A stretch of 64,000 nt of DNA from CAZROT01 sp964601895 (GCA_964601895.1 CAZROT010000002.1:248001-312000), one strand, 5' to 3'. Positions 8,388 to 17,466 are shown, numbered from the stretch's first letter. Numbers and translations: made by a program. The notes: generated by a model from the sequence alone, not told the origin.

Positions 8388-10853
8388 ATGAATAATGAAA
8401 ATATCACCGAACAGCGCAAATCCTGGCAGGATCTGACGCTGCTGCTGGAAAAGGCAGGTCTGGCAAGGCATGCGCTATTCTTAAACTGGGGCTACCTGAC
8501 AGAAGATATGACGCTTGCGGCCTCCCCTGGAGAAATGCAGGCGCAGCTGGTACGTGAGTTGCTTAAAACCGTGTCGTTAACAGGGCGGCGTGTACTGGAT
8601 ATTGGCTGTGGACGGGGGGGAGCGGCGGCGCAGCTGGTACGTGAATATCAGCCTCTGTCGGTGACCGGTCTTGATCTCAGTCCGGAGCATATTCGTTTCT
8701 GCCGCGAACGGCATAGCCATCCGCGTCTGCGCTTTCAGATTGCTGATGCCTGCCACCTGCCACAGGCACAAGCCAGTTGTGATCTTGTTCTGAATGTGGA
8801 ATCTTCCGGTGCTTATGAGGATCTGGCGCGCTTTTTCTCTCAGGTAAAACGTGTCCTGCGCCCGGGGGGAGATTTTCTCTACGCCGATATTTTTCCTGCC
8901 ATGACAATAGCCCCAGTACGCGCCGCTTTAGCCCATCTTGGTTTTACCCTGATAGCAGAGCGTAGCATCAACGCCCAGGTGATGGCAGCACGGCGGGCAG
9001 CAGCACCCGGACTGCTCATGCGGCTTGAGGCGTTGCTTGCGCCTGACAGCGAACTTGTCGGGCAGTTGCAGCATTACTTTGCACTGCCGGGATCCCTGAT
9101 GTATAGCGCCATGGCGCAGTGTGAAACTGATTATCATCTGTTCCACTGGCGCAGTCCACTGCAGTCATCACCCTGCCTGCCTTTTCCTGACAGCCTGTCT
9201 GAAGCGCTCAAAAGACGTCATGACCATCTGCAGCAGGTACTGGCAGGAGACACGAACTGCTGTCACCAGCAAAGGCAGGATGATGGCTGGTTTCCCTTGC
9301 GCGCGCCCGATGCAAAAGCACAGGTAAACATCTTTGCCCTGCCGTACGCCGGTGGTGGCGCGTCGATTTACCGCCTCTGGGGAGAAGCAACACCTGAAGT
9401 TTCCTGGCCGGACGGCTGGCAGTTTTGCCCCCTGCAGCTGCCCGGCAGAGAAAATCGCATCACTGATGATGCCTTTACCGATATGACATCACTGGTTCTG
9501 GCACTGGCGCGGGTCATTGCACCTTACACCGGGCGCCCCTTTGCACTACTGGGATGCAGCTTAGGCAGTAAGGTCGCTTTTGAGCTGGCACGCCATCTGG
9601 AACAACAGGGCCGCAGGCCACTCATGCTGTTTCTGATGGCATGTCCGGCACCCGGTATTCCCGTGCGCCAGCGCACATCTGAGTTGAATGAGCGCGCGTT
9701 TACCGATGAAGTACGTCGACTGGGAGGTACCCCACAGGAAGTACTGGCCAGTCCGCAGCTAATGCAGATAGTCAGCCGGGCGTTGCGTGCAGACAGCAGA
9801 CTGGCCGAAGGATATCAGGTACCCGTGGGTACCTGTATTTCTGCGCCCATAGTGCTGGTCAGCGCCAGTGATGATGCCCTGGTTTCCCTGCATGATGCCG
9901 GTTGCTGGCAGGCACATGCTGCGGGTGAGCTGGAACAGTTGTGCGTAACCGGGGGCCATTTTTTTCTGCGCACCCAGCGTGACAGACTGCAGAACTGGCT
10001 GATACCGCGACTACAGGCGAGGCTTGCCGAAAAACAGGCCACTTGGGCTAACCTGTCCAGCGACGCCTGGTTCCCAGGGGGGAGTGATTGTCGGCCTGAT
10101 GAAATCCGCGTGTTCTGTTTTCATCATGCCGGAGGCAGTGCAGCCAGCTTTCATGACTGGCTGGCACCTGCGCGCCTGCAGGGTATGCATCTGTGTCCGG
10201 TGGAATTACCCGGACGTGGACGGCGCTTTCATGAAACACCCTGGTCTGATTGCCACACACTGGTCAGTGCCATCATTGAAGTAATTCAGCCATTTATTCA
10301 CCAGCCTTTTGCCCTGTTTGGCCACAGTCTGGGTGCGCTGCTTGCTTTTGAGACTGCGCGTCGTCTGCAGGAACAGCACGCCAGCCTGCCGCTGGCAGGG
10401 CTGTTTGTCTCAGGTCGTTGTCCTCCGCATTGTGCGCCAGATTTGCCATTGCGGCATCTGCTGTCAGATGCTGCACTCTTCACAGAACTGGCAGTATTGG
10501 GTGGCACACCTGAAAAAATTCTGCAGAATGAAGAACTACTGGCACTGTTATTGCCTGTATTACGTGCGGACTTCAGTGTAACAGAAAACTGGTCTTATCA
10601 GGATGCAGGTCGGTATTATGGTATTCTGGACTGTCCGATTATCGCCTGCACCGGTGATAGTGATGCACAGGTATCATCCGCATTGATGGCCGAGTGGCAG
10701 CGTTATGGCAGAAAGAAGAGCGAACTGCATGTATTCAGTGGCGGACATTTCTGGCTGTATCAACATACCCAGACACTGATAACGCTGATAGCGAGGACGT
10801 TACAAAAATCAATGAGTCCGCAAAGCATAAGTGAGGAAATGTGCAGCAGATAG
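8388..10853 (+). CDS. Methyltransferase–thioesterase–thioesterase fusion of the siderophore cluster
   Basis: An 821-residue three-part protein. Residues ~1–290 are a class I SAM-dependent methyltransferase (NWGYL near 33, VLDIGCGRGG at 69–78, a VLRPGGDFLYADI strand). Residues ~310–550 and ~570–815 are two successive alpha/beta-hydrolases of the type II thioesterase family, with nucleophile elbows GCSLG (Ser391) and GHSLG (Ser647) and late GGHFF / GGHFW His motifs. Type II thioesterases such as YbtT/Irp4 clear misloaded carrier domains and are normally single-domain proteins of ~260 residues. The tandem pair fused to a methyltransferase is unusual. The methyltransferase looks like a small-molecule O/N/S-methyltransferase rather than the MT embedded in HMWP1. 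One thioesterase could release the product, since the synthase has no terminal TE; that is inference. Confidence 0.85.
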   Translation: MNNENITEQRKSWQDLTLLLEKAGLARHALFLNWGYLTEDMTLAASPGEMQAQLVRELLKTVSLTGRRVLDIGCGRGGAAAQLVREYQPLSVTGLDLSPEHIRFCRERHSHPRLRFQIADACHLPQAQASCDLVLNVESSGAYEDLARFFSQVKRVLRPGGDFLYADIFPAMTIAPVRAALAHLGFTLIAERSINAQVMAARRAAAPGLLMRLEALLAPDSELVGQLQHYFALPGSLMYSAMAQCETDYHLFHWRSPLQSSPCLPFPDSLSEALKRRHDHLQQVLAGDTNCCHQQRQDDGWFPLRAPDAKAQVNIFALPYAGGGASIYRLWGEATPEVSWPDGWQFCPLQLPGRENRITDDAFTDMTSLVLALARVIAPYTGRPFALLGCSLGSKVAFELARHLEQQGRRPLMLFLMACPAPGIPVRQRTSELNERAFTDEVRRLGGTPQEVLASPQLMQIVSRALRADSRLAEGYQVPVGTCISAPIVLVSASDDALVSLHDAGCWQAHAAGELEQLCVTGGHFFLRTQRDRLQNWLIPRLQARLAEKQATWANLSSDAWFPGGSDCRPDEIRVFCFHHAGGSAASFHDWLAPARLQGMHLCPVELPGRGRRFHETPWSDCHTLVSAIIEVIQPFIHQPFALFGHSLGALLAFETARRLQEQHASLPLAGLFVSGRCPPHCAPDLPLRHLLSDAALFTELAVLGGTPEKILQNEELLALLLPVLRADFSVTENWSYQDAGRYYGILDCPIIACTGDSDAQVSSALMAEWQRYGRKKSELHVFSGGHFWLYQHTQTLITLIARTLQKSMSPQSISEEMCSR

Positions 10854-10969
10854 CAAGCATAGCCACACTGAGTAGCTTAAAAATACACTCTGCGAGGACA
10901 ATCTATGTGAATATCTGTCGCTAGCAACGTATCATCGGTACAGGAACACTAATAAACAGGTTTGTATAC

Positions 10970-11701
10970 ATGAATGAGTTCGGATGTTTTTCTGACAGTT
11001 TCGTACAGTTGCAGCGTTTCACAACAGACGGTATTTCTTCACAGAAAATTCCCTGGCCGGTTTATCATGCAAAATTTAATGTTCACTGTTATGAGGATAA
11101 TGCCTTTACGCATTATGGTATTGATTTCCCCGGCTCACTCAGTCAGGCAGTGGTCAAACGTAAAGCAGAATATCTGGCCGGACGGTTAGCAGCAAGACAG
11201 GCTCTTGCACAGGCAGGTGTTCACGATTTCCCTTTGCACAATAGCCCAACACGCGATCCGCAGTGGCCGCAGGCAGTTACCGGCTCCATTAGCCATACAG
11301 GACCTCATGCGCTCGCCGTTGCCTGCCAGAAACAGCCATGGCAGCTCAGTGGAATAGGCCTTGATATCGAAGCCATCATATCTGAAAAGAGTGCACAGCG
11401 ACTGTGGTGTGCCATTCTCTCTCCCGATGAAAAAAACCTGCTTGAACAGACCGGGTTGCCTTTTGCCTTTATGGTTACCCTGGCTTTTTCGGTAAAAGAA
11501 GCGCTGTTTAAGGCACTGTATCCGTTATTACGGCAGTATTTAGCTTTTCATTCTTCTGCCATTATTGCGTTCCGGCCTGACGATGCCTGCCTGGACTTGC
11601 GGCTGGATGCAACATTGACAGCATCAGGTAGGATACCGGACAGGGTAACCGGGTATTATTATTATCTTGATGGTAACCTTGTGACACTGGTGTGTTTTTA
11701 A
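10970..11701 (+). CDS. 4'-phosphopantetheinyl transferase (EntD/YbtD type)
   Basis: A 243-residue transferase that would attach the phosphopantetheine arm to the carrier domains of the synthases. The family signatures are visible: RKAEYLAGRLAARQA in the N-terminal half, GSISHTG in the middle, then GIGLDIE and the Mg-binding/CoA motif FSVKEALFKALYP. The gene follows the fusion gene after 116 bp and converges with the AraC-type gene, overlapping it by 4 bp at the 3' ends. It is longer than Sfp-type enzymes because of an N-terminal EntD-like extension. The assignment is solid; that it serves this cluster is inferred from position. Confidence 0.9.
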   Translation: MNEFGCFSDSFVQLQRFTTDGISSQKIPWPVYHAKFNVHCYEDNAFTHYGIDFPGSLSQAVVKRKAEYLAGRLAARQALAQAGVHDFPLHNSPTRDPQWPQAVTGSISHTGPHALAVACQKQPWQLSGIGLDIEAIISEKSAQRLWCAILSPDEKNLLEQTGLPFAFMVTLAFSVKEALFKALYPLLRQYLAFHSSAIIAFRPDDACLDLRLDATLTASGRIPDRVTGYYYYLDGNLVTLVCF

Positions 11702-12675
11702 TCCCTGACAGGCGCCTCTGCGGGTTTTCTGACATCCGCTGCTCCCTGTTTCATGCAACGATAACGCCACGGCGACAGGCCAGACAGGCGCGCAAAAAAA
11801 CGCCCAAGATGGCTGGCATGAGAAAAACCACAGCGTAGCGCAATCTCGCCCACGGGCAGACTGGTATTGTCCAAAAGGCGCTTTGCTTCCCGTACCCGGC
11901 ATTCAATCACATAATTCCATGGGCTCAGGCCAAACATTTCACGAAAACCTTTCTTGAGTGCGGTCTGGCTGAGTCCGGTATTCTTTGCGATATCCTTGAG
12001 TCGTAATGATTCGTGAAAATGCGTCTGCATGTAGTGCCTGGCATCGATTAAACGCCTGCGTACATGGCTGGTTCCACTCAAAGGGTGACGCCTCGAGGGG
12101 GTTAATACTCTGAGCCTGTCTCCACCGTATAGCAGTGCGTTGATGACTTGCCAGAGTGCATCGAGGCACAGCGATTCCAGTCGTAACAGAGAAAGCGGTG
12201 ACAGGGCTAAAAATGCGGTCTGTATATGCTGCGCCACAGTTTTCAGTGCCATGGTGAGTGCCAGTGGTCGTACAAACGCGCTGTGCACCTGCGCGTAATC
12301 AGGATGACAATTTTCTACCAGTGGCAGCATTTCCGCACTGAATTGCATCACAATAAGATGATAAAAATGATTGCGCGGAAAAAAATCTGTACCCTGGCAG
12401 TGCTCAAATGAACAGGAAAGATACAGGCTTTGGCGCTGATAGTGCTGTACTGTCTGCCAGCCTTCCAGATGATAATGACCTGCCCCTTCCAGCATCATGA
12501 TAAGGGAAAGATGGGGTCCGCTGCCTGTGGTTAGCGTTATGTCATGCTGTAGTGTTGTCTGGATAAATCCCAGGGTGAGTTTTTTGGATACGGTAACCCA
12601 TTCCATGCTCTGGAGTATCGGGCAAAATGCGACTGTCTGTGGCGTATCGGTATGCTGTTTTGCTGAACCTGACAT
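11698..12675 (-). CDS. AraC-family transcriptional regulator, YbtA-like
   Basis: A 325-residue regulator with an N-terminal sensing region (~1–215) and a C-terminal AraC-type double helix-turn-helix (~225–315; LKDIAKNTGLSQTALKKGF and the second helix region SLPVGEIALRCGFSHASHL). YbtA and PchR, the regulators of yersiniabactin and pyochelin, have this layout and respond to the ferric siderophore. The gene is divergent from the FyuA-like receptor gene and shares its 138-bp promoter region, the same arrangement that lets YbtA/PchR activate the receptor and repress itself. Its 3' end overlaps the phosphopantetheinyl transferase gene by four bases. Confidence 0.88.
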   Translation of the reverse strand: MSGSAKQHTDTPQTVAFCPILQSMEWVTVSKKLTLGFIQTTLQHDITLTTGSGPHLSLIMMLEGAGHYHLEGWQTVQHYQRQSLYLSCSFEHCQGTDFFPRNHFYHLIVMQFSAEMLPLVENCHPDYAQVHSAFVRPLALTMALKTVAQHIQTAFLALSPLSLLRLESLCLDALWQVINALLYGGDRLRVLTPSRRHPLSGTSHVRRRLIDARHYMQTHFHESLRLKDIAKNTGLSQTALKKGFREMFGLSPWNYVIECRVREAKRLLDNTSLPVGEIALRCGFSHASHLGRFFARLSGLSPWRYRCMKQGAADVRKPAEAPVRD

Positions 12676-12697
12676 CCTGCTTTTTTATTCCTCAACT

Positions 12698-12716
12698 GAT
12701 AATGATTTTTATTCAC
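12698..12716. promoter_or_regulatory. Candidate Fur box in the regulator/receptor divergent promoter
   Basis: The 19-mer beginning GATAATGATTTTTATT matches the Fur consensus GATAATGATAATCATTATC at 14 of 19 positions by eye, including the first nine. It sits between the AraC-type gene and the TonB receptor gene, where iron repression by Fur is expected. Confidence 0.6.
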
Positions 12717-12719
12717 ACT

Positions 12720-12748
12720 GATTGTGCATGGCATAAACCGATCGTGCA
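12720..12748. promoter_or_regulatory. Direct repeat, candidate AraC/YbtA-type operator
   Basis: GATTGTGCA at 12720–12728 is repeated as GATCGTGCA at 12740–12748, 20 bp apart, i.e. about two helical turns on the same DNA face. AraC-family activators bind such tandem half-sites next to the -35 region. A possible -10 for the receptor gene (TATGCT, 12771–12776) lies downstream with no good -35, as expected of an activated promoter. Confidence 0.5.
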
Positions 12749-12813
12749 AAAGTTTTTTACAGCCTTACATTATGCTGATGCCTCTTTTTAGATAAATTTA
12801 GAAAAATACTATT

Positions 12814-14847
12814 ATGATTAAGCCGTTATACCCGATTGTAGTTGCAGGTATTGTCCTTCCTTTTTGTGTACAGGCAGCAGATAACAGACAGACTGACAAA
12901 AAAGATGACACCCTGATAGTCTCGGCGGGAAAACAGTCTGAGCGTTCCGCCTCGGTACAGAATGTGTCAAGAACTGTGGTGACAGAAAGCGAACTGGATG
13001 ATGCAGGTGTACGCAGCACAAAAGCGCTGACGCGTGTGGTGCCGGGATTGCATATGGAAAACAACGGCAGTTTATTGTTTCCTGCCATATCCCTGCGCGG
13101 TATTTCTTCTGCCCAGGATTTCTACAATCCGGCAGTCAGTTTTTATGTTGATGGCGTCCCTCAGCTGTCTGCCTCTGCCATACAGACACTGACGGATGTA
13201 GAGGCGGTTGAAATACTGCGCGGTCCCCAAGGGACACTTTATGGTAAAAGTGCTCAGGGGGGGGTAATCAATATCGTTACCCGGCAGCCTGATGCACTAA
13301 CCCGTAGCTGGGTTGAAGGGGGAATGGCCAGCCGTGGAGGGTATCGGGGGCAGGGTACGTTGAGTGGCCCCGTTCAGGACGGTTTGCTTTATGGTAGTGT
13401 CACACTGTTGCGTCAGGTTGATGCAGGTCCTTTCACCAATCCGGCAACAGGTAGCAGCCATCTCGGTGGCTCTGAGGCCAGTGTTGGCAATCTGCGCCTG
13501 CGCCTTGCGCCCGATGAACAACCCTGGGCAACCAGTCTTACCATCAATGAAGAATGTACCCGTGCCACGCAGGATGCTTATGTTCCCTTTGATGAGGTTC
13601 ACAGTCGTACTCTGAAAATTGAGCCAGGATTGCCCAATCCCAGTCTGCGTCGTTGTACTCACAGCCAGTCACTCATCGGTAGTTTTGATACGGCAGACTG
13701 GCGCTTTAGTGCCATGGGTGCCCTGCAACAGCAACATTACAGTCGTGAATTTCCTTATAATACCGTAATTGTTACTATGCCAGAACGCTGGAATCAGGAT
13801 ATTCAGGAACTGCGTGCGGCAACAAAGGGTGACAGTCACCAGACTGACATGTTGTTTGGTCTTTACCGTCAGGCGGTACGCACAAAAACGCATTCCAGTA
13901 TGCAGCAGGGTAATCTGTCTCTGTATCCACAGCATGCACGTATCTCCTCAGAAACCCTGGCCGCTTACAGCGATCTGACCTGGCATGTGATGCCAGAATT
14001 TGATCTGGGTACCGGCCTGCGTTTTTCACAGGATAAAGCCACAGCGGATTATCACGGCAATGCTTTTTCAGGTCCTTACCAGGATAGCGGAAATACCAGG
14101 GATAATCAGCTTTTGGGGCAGCTATCTGCTGGCTGGCAGCTGACACCTGACTGGCGTATCTACACACGTGCTGCCCAGGGTTATAAGCCAGCTGGATTTA
14201 ATGCCAGTGCACGGGCTGCTACCACTGCAGTGCCGTTTAAAGCAGAAAAATCGATGAATTATGAAATCGGCTCGCGTTACCAGGCAGGACCTGTGCAGTT
14301 ACAGGGAGCGCTTTATCACACTGATACTCGCGATATACAGATTTACTCTGGTACTATGGGTGGTCTGACGCTCAGTAATGCCGGTAATGCCAGTGCCACT
14401 GGTGCTGAACTTTCAGCCATATGGCAGTTTACACAAGGGTGGTCCTTTGCCGCACATGGAAATTATACCGAGGCGTCATTTGACAACGATAGCAGGACGT
14501 ATGCGGATAAAAAGGTTCCCTTTGTTCCCCGTAGTGTTATTGGTACCAGCCTGACAGGTACTCTGGATAGCCCTTATGGCAGTTTTATTCCTTATGTAGG
14601 GCTTAAGCTGGTGGGCCCCTATTATTTTGACGGAGCCAATCAGTTGCGTCAGGGAAGCTGGATGACCACGGATATGCGTCTTGGCTGGCAGGCAACAGAG
14701 CGCATTCATGTTGCGGGATATGTCAGCAACCTGTTTGACAGGCGTTATCGCACTTACGCGCTTGTTTCCCCTGGCAGCAGTATGGCGGTGGCACAGGTTA
14801 ATGAAGGCAGGACGCTGGGTATTGATGTCAGAGTTGTTATGTTCTGA
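12814..14847 (+). CDS. fyuA: TonB-dependent ferric-siderophore receptor, FyuA/Psn-like
   Basis: A 677-residue outer-membrane receptor, close to the 673 residues of FyuA. A signal peptide (IVVAGIVLPFCVQA) is followed by a TonB-box-like segment DDTLIVSAG. A plug domain (~40–160) carries the typical LRGPQGTLYGKSAQGGVINIVTR. The rest is a ~22-strand beta-barrel ending in an aromatic C terminus (VRVVMF). The start is ATG 12814. It would import the ferric siderophore made by the preceding genes, with TonB energy. Fur and an AraC-type activator probably control it, judging from the sites upstream, and a strong hairpin terminator follows. The exact ligand cannot be read from sequence. Confidence 0.88.
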   Translation: MIKPLYPIVVAGIVLPFCVQAADNRQTDKKDDTLIVSAGKQSERSASVQNVSRTVVTESELDDAGVRSTKALTRVVPGLHMENNGSLLFPAISLRGISSAQDFYNPAVSFYVDGVPQLSASAIQTLTDVEAVEILRGPQGTLYGKSAQGGVINIVTRQPDALTRSWVEGGMASRGGYRGQGTLSGPVQDGLLYGSVTLLRQVDAGPFTNPATGSSHLGGSEASVGNLRLRLAPDEQPWATSLTINEECTRATQDAYVPFDEVHSRTLKIEPGLPNPSLRRCTHSQSLIGSFDTADWRFSAMGALQQQHYSREFPYNTVIVTMPERWNQDIQELRAATKGDSHQTDMLFGLYRQAVRTKTHSSMQQGNLSLYPQHARISSETLAAYSDLTWHVMPEFDLGTGLRFSQDKATADYHGNAFSGPYQDSGNTRDNQLLGQLSAGWQLTPDWRIYTRAAQGYKPAGFNASARAATTAVPFKAEKSMNYEIGSRYQAGPVQLQGALYHTDTRDIQIYSGTMGGLTLSNAGNASATGAELSAIWQFTQGWSFAAHGNYTEASFDNDSRTYADKKVPFVPRSVIGTSLTGTLDSPYGSFIPYVGLKLVGPYYFDGANQLRQGSWMTTDMRLGWQATERIHVAGYVSNLFDRRYRTYALVSPGSSMAVAQVNEGRTLGIDVRVVMF

Positions 14848-14852
14848 TTTTA

Positions 14853-14896
14853 AAAAAGTGCCGCTAAAGCCATGGCGCCGTGTGCCGGCACTTTTT
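14853..14896 (+). terminator. Rho-independent terminator after the receptor gene
   Basis: A perfect 11-bp stem (AAAAAGTGCCG / CGGCACTTTTT) with a 22-nt loop starts five bases after the receptor stop and ends in five T residues. Confidence 0.8.
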
Positions 14897-15046
14897 ATCA
14901 ACAAACAGGTATGTTTTGTGGCAGATTTTTTGCATACTGTTTATATCACTTGCAGTATTACTGCAAAATACCCTGTTAATCTGAATCAATACCGTTTTAA
15001 TTTTAATCTACTGCCAACACGTTAAGGAAGTAAGGGAGATAACTCT

Positions 15047-16717
15047 ATGTGCGCTATTTTCGGCGTTCTCGACATTAAAACCGATCCCATGGAGCTGCGT
15101 AAGAAAGCACTAGAAATGTCACGTTTAATGCGCCATCGCGGTCCTGACTGGTCGGGTATTTACTCTGCTGATAATGTCATTCTGGCACATGAACGTTTAG
15201 CGATTGTCGATGTCAATAATGGTGCTCAACCTTTATATAATAAGGCCCGTACTCATGTTCTGGCAGTTAACGGTGAGATCTACAATCATCAGACATTACG
15301 CCAGCAGCTTAGCAAAGATTATGAATTTCAGACCGATTCAGACTGTGAAGTCATTCTGGCGCTGTATCAACAAAAAGGAGCCAGTTTCCTTGATGAATTA
15401 CAGGGAATGTTTGCCTTTATTCTTTATGATGTCACGCAGAATAGCTGGCTGATTGGTCGTGATCATCTGGGCATTCTCCCTTTGTATATCGGGCATGATG
15501 AACAGGGCAACCGCTTTGTGGCGTCTGAAATGAAAGCACTGGTACCTGTCTGTAGTGTTATTCAGGAATTTCCGGCAGGCAGTTACCTGTGGAGCCAGGA
15601 TGGCCATATTCGTAAATATTACCAGCGTGACTGGTTTGAGTACGACAAGGTAAAAGACAGGGTGACGGATACAGACAGTCTGAAAAATGCGCTGGAAAGT
15701 GCGGTCAAAAGCCATTTAATGTCTGATGTACCTTATGGTGTTCTGTTATCGGGTGGTCTGGATTCTTCGGTCATCTCTGCAATTAGCAAAAAATTTGCCG
15801 CACGTCGCATTGAAGACGCCTCACTGAGTGAAGCCTGGTGGCCACAGCTGCACTCTTTTGCCGTGGGTCTTGCGGGTTCACCTGATCTGCGTGCCGCCAG
15901 AGAAGTTGCTGACCACCTCGGCACAGTACACCACGAAATTCACTTTACGGTTCAGGAAGGGCTGGATGCTATCCGTGATGTGATTTATCACATTGAAACC
16001 TATGATGTGACTACCATTCGTGCATCCACTCCTATGTATCTGATGGCACGTAAAATTAAGGCAATGGGCATCAAAATGGTGTTATCTGGTGAAGGCTCTG
16101 ATGAAGTCTTTGGTGGATATCTGTACTTCCATAAGGCACCGAATGCCAGAGAATTCCATGAAGAAACTGTGCGTAAACTGCAGGCACTGCACATGTATGA
16201 CTGTGCGCGTGCCAATAAAGCTATGGCAGCATGGGGAGTAGAAGCGCGCGTTCCTTTTCTGGATAAAAATTTTCTTGATGTTGCCATGCGCATTAATCCA
16301 CAGGATAAAATGTGTGGTCAGGGCAAAATGGAGAAACATATTCTGCGTGAATGCTTTGCTTCACTGTTACCACATCAGGTTGCCTGGCGCCAGAAAGAGC
16401 AGTTTTCTGATGGTGTCGGTTACAGCTGGATAGATTCTTTAAAAGCAATGGCCGCACAGCAGATAACCGATGAGCAAGTGAAAAATGCGGCGTTGCGTTT
16501 TCCCTATAATCCGCCTGATTCCAAAGAAGGCTATCTGTACCGGGAAATTTTTGCCCAGTTATTTCCGCAACCCAGTGCCGCGCAATGTGTACCTGGTGGC
16601 CCTTCAGTAGCCTGCTCTTCAGCAAAAGCGATTGAATGGGATGAATCATTTAAAAATACCAATGATCCATCGGGACGTGCTGTTGGTGTGCATCAGGCTG
16701 CCTGGGAACAGAAATAG
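15047..16717 (+). CDS. asnB: Asparagine synthase B (glutamine-hydrolysing)
   Basis: A 556-residue enzyme that makes asparagine from aspartate, ATP and glutamine. Cys2, exposed after Met removal (MCAIFGV), is the glutaminase nucleophile. The N-terminal Ntn domain shows RHRGPDWSG and VNGEIYNH. The synthetase domain has the PP-loop LLSGGLDSS near residue 232 and the SGEGSDEVFGGY motif. Length and sequence match E. coli AsnB (554 residues) end to end. RBS GGAAGTAAGGGAG precedes ATG 15047. In E. coli asnB is also next to the metT tRNA operon, so this is the conserved chromosomal backbone rather than part of the siderophore cluster. Confidence 0.96.
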   Translation: MCAIFGVLDIKTDPMELRKKALEMSRLMRHRGPDWSGIYSADNVILAHERLAIVDVNNGAQPLYNKARTHVLAVNGEIYNHQTLRQQLSKDYEFQTDSDCEVILALYQQKGASFLDELQGMFAFILYDVTQNSWLIGRDHLGILPLYIGHDEQGNRFVASEMKALVPVCSVIQEFPAGSYLWSQDGHIRKYYQRDWFEYDKVKDRVTDTDSLKNALESAVKSHLMSDVPYGVLLSGGLDSSVISAISKKFAARRIEDASLSEAWWPQLHSFAVGLAGSPDLRAAREVADHLGTVHHEIHFTVQEGLDAIRDVIYHIETYDVTTIRASTPMYLMARKIKAMGIKMVLSGEGSDEVFGGYLYFHKAPNAREFHEETVRKLQALHMYDCARANKAMAAWGVEARVPFLDKNFLDVAMRINPQDKMCGQGKMEKHILRECFASLLPHQVAWRQKEQFSDGVGYSWIDSLKAMAAQQITDEQVKNAALRFPYNPPDSKEGYLYREIFAQLFPQPSAAQCVPGGPSVACSSAKAIEWDESFKNTNDPSGRAVGVHQAAWEQK

Positions 16718-16927
16718 CCCAGGTTTTAACAAAACAGGCATGCAGGCACAGACAGCAAGAATTGACTTTGTCTGTCCCTTTTCCTGTCATTAACATGTCT
16801 GGGGTATTAGCGATTTTAGTGTCCTGTTGCCGTCAATCAGATGTCACTGTCAGTGATGAAAAAACGACATAATCTGTTAAAATGGACCCGCTGTTATTGA
16901 GCTCGATTAAGTGTGAGGATAACATTA
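16718..16927. other. Intergenic region after asnB
   Basis: No gene seen. An interrupted inverted repeat ACAGACA…TGTCTGT (about 16749–16777), followed by CCCTTTT, could be a weak asnB terminator. The rest is unremarkable up to the ERIC element. Confidence 0.4.
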
Positions 16928-17056
16928 TATACCCAAAGTATTTCGGGTTGCAGCAAGACGGCAAGAACGGGAATCCCCATGAGCACAGACCCGCTATGTG
17001 CCCTGGGGTGAATGTTCGCAGCCAGCGCAGCTGCAGTTTGAAAGACAAGGGGTATA
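16928..17056. repeat. ERIC-type intergenic repeat, copy 2
   Basis: A ~129-bp imperfect palindrome running from TATACCCAAAGTATTTCGGG to AAAGACAAGGGGTATA. It shares the core segments GGTTGCAGCAAGACGGCAAG, GAATCCCCATGAGC, CTGGGGTGAATG and CGCAGCTGCAG with the other copies, and is the best-preserved copy in the window. It lies between asnB and the tRNA promoter. Confidence 0.88.
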
Positions 17057-17132
17057 AATGGCGTTTTTTCCTGCATACTGTTCACAGATAAACCAGACAG
17101 AGAATTATAGCTTGTTTTCAATAAAAAATTAG

Positions 17133-17161
17133 TTGACGCCATCCAGTGCGCTACGCATAAT
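17133..17161 (+). promoter_or_regulatory. Sigma-70 promoter of the tRNA operon with GC-rich discriminator
   Basis: TTGACG (17133–17138) and CATAAT (17156–17161) are separated by exactly 17 bp. The GC-rich stretch GCGCACCGCAC that follows resembles the discriminator of stringently controlled stable-RNA promoters. The first tRNA begins 36 bp downstream. Confidence 0.75.
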
Positions 17162-17197
17162 GCGCACCGCACTGGATAAGATTTATGCGCAAAAAAT

Positions 17198-17274
17198 GGC
17201 TACGTAGCTCAGCTGGTTAGAGCACAGCACTCATAATGCTGGGGTCACAGGTTCGATTCCCGTCGTAGCCACCA
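17198..17274 (+). tRNA. metT: tRNA-Met (CAT), elongator type
   Basis: A 77-nt cloverleaf with acceptor stem GGCTACG/CGTAGCC, D-arm AGCTCAGCTGGTTAGAGCAC, anticodon loop CTCATAA (CAT), T-arm GGTTCGATTCC and encoded CCA. It is first in a Met-Leu-Gln-Gln array, the order of the E. coli metT-leuW-glnU operon. The paired first acceptor base and the E. coli operon order indicate elongator rather than initiator Met. Confidence 0.95.
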
Positions 17275-17281
17275 TGTTTTT

Positions 17282-17366
17282 GCGGGAGTGGCGAAATTGG
17301 TAGACGCACCAGATTTAGGTTCTGGCGCCGCAAGGTGTGCGAGTTCGAGTCTCGCCTCCCGCACCA
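17282..17366 (+). tRNA. leuW: tRNA-Leu (TAG)
   Basis: An 85-nt class II tRNA with a long variable arm (TGGCGCCGCAAGGTGTGCG), acceptor GCGGGAG/CTCCCGC, anticodon loop ATTTAGG (TAG) and encoded CCA. It lies seven bases after tRNA-Met, so they are co-transcribed. Confidence 0.95.
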
Positions 17367-17391
17367 CTCCCATTTGTTATACGTTAAGTTT

Positions 17392-17466
17392 TGGGATATG
17401 GCCAAGCGGTAAGGCACCAGGTTTTGATCCTGGCATTCCCAGGTTCGAATCCTGGTATCCCAGCCA
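17392..17466 (+). tRNA. tRNA-Gln (TTG)
   Basis: A 75-nt tRNA with acceptor TGGGATA/TATCCCA, anticodon loop TTTTGAT (TTG), T-loop GGTTCGAATCC and encoded CCA. It is the third member of the array. Confidence 0.95.

Noticed and set aside
1..16717. A yersiniabactin high-pathogenicity island with integrase at a tRNA-Asn
   Set aside because: The cluster is Ybt-like, but the neighbouring asn gene is asparagine synthase B, no tRNA-Asn, integrase or attachment repeats were found, and the synthase architecture differs from HMWP1.
15047..16717. asnB as a beta-lactam or siderophore biosynthesis enzyme
   Set aside because: It matches housekeeping AsnB along its whole length and is next to the Met-Leu-Gln tRNA array as in E. 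coli.
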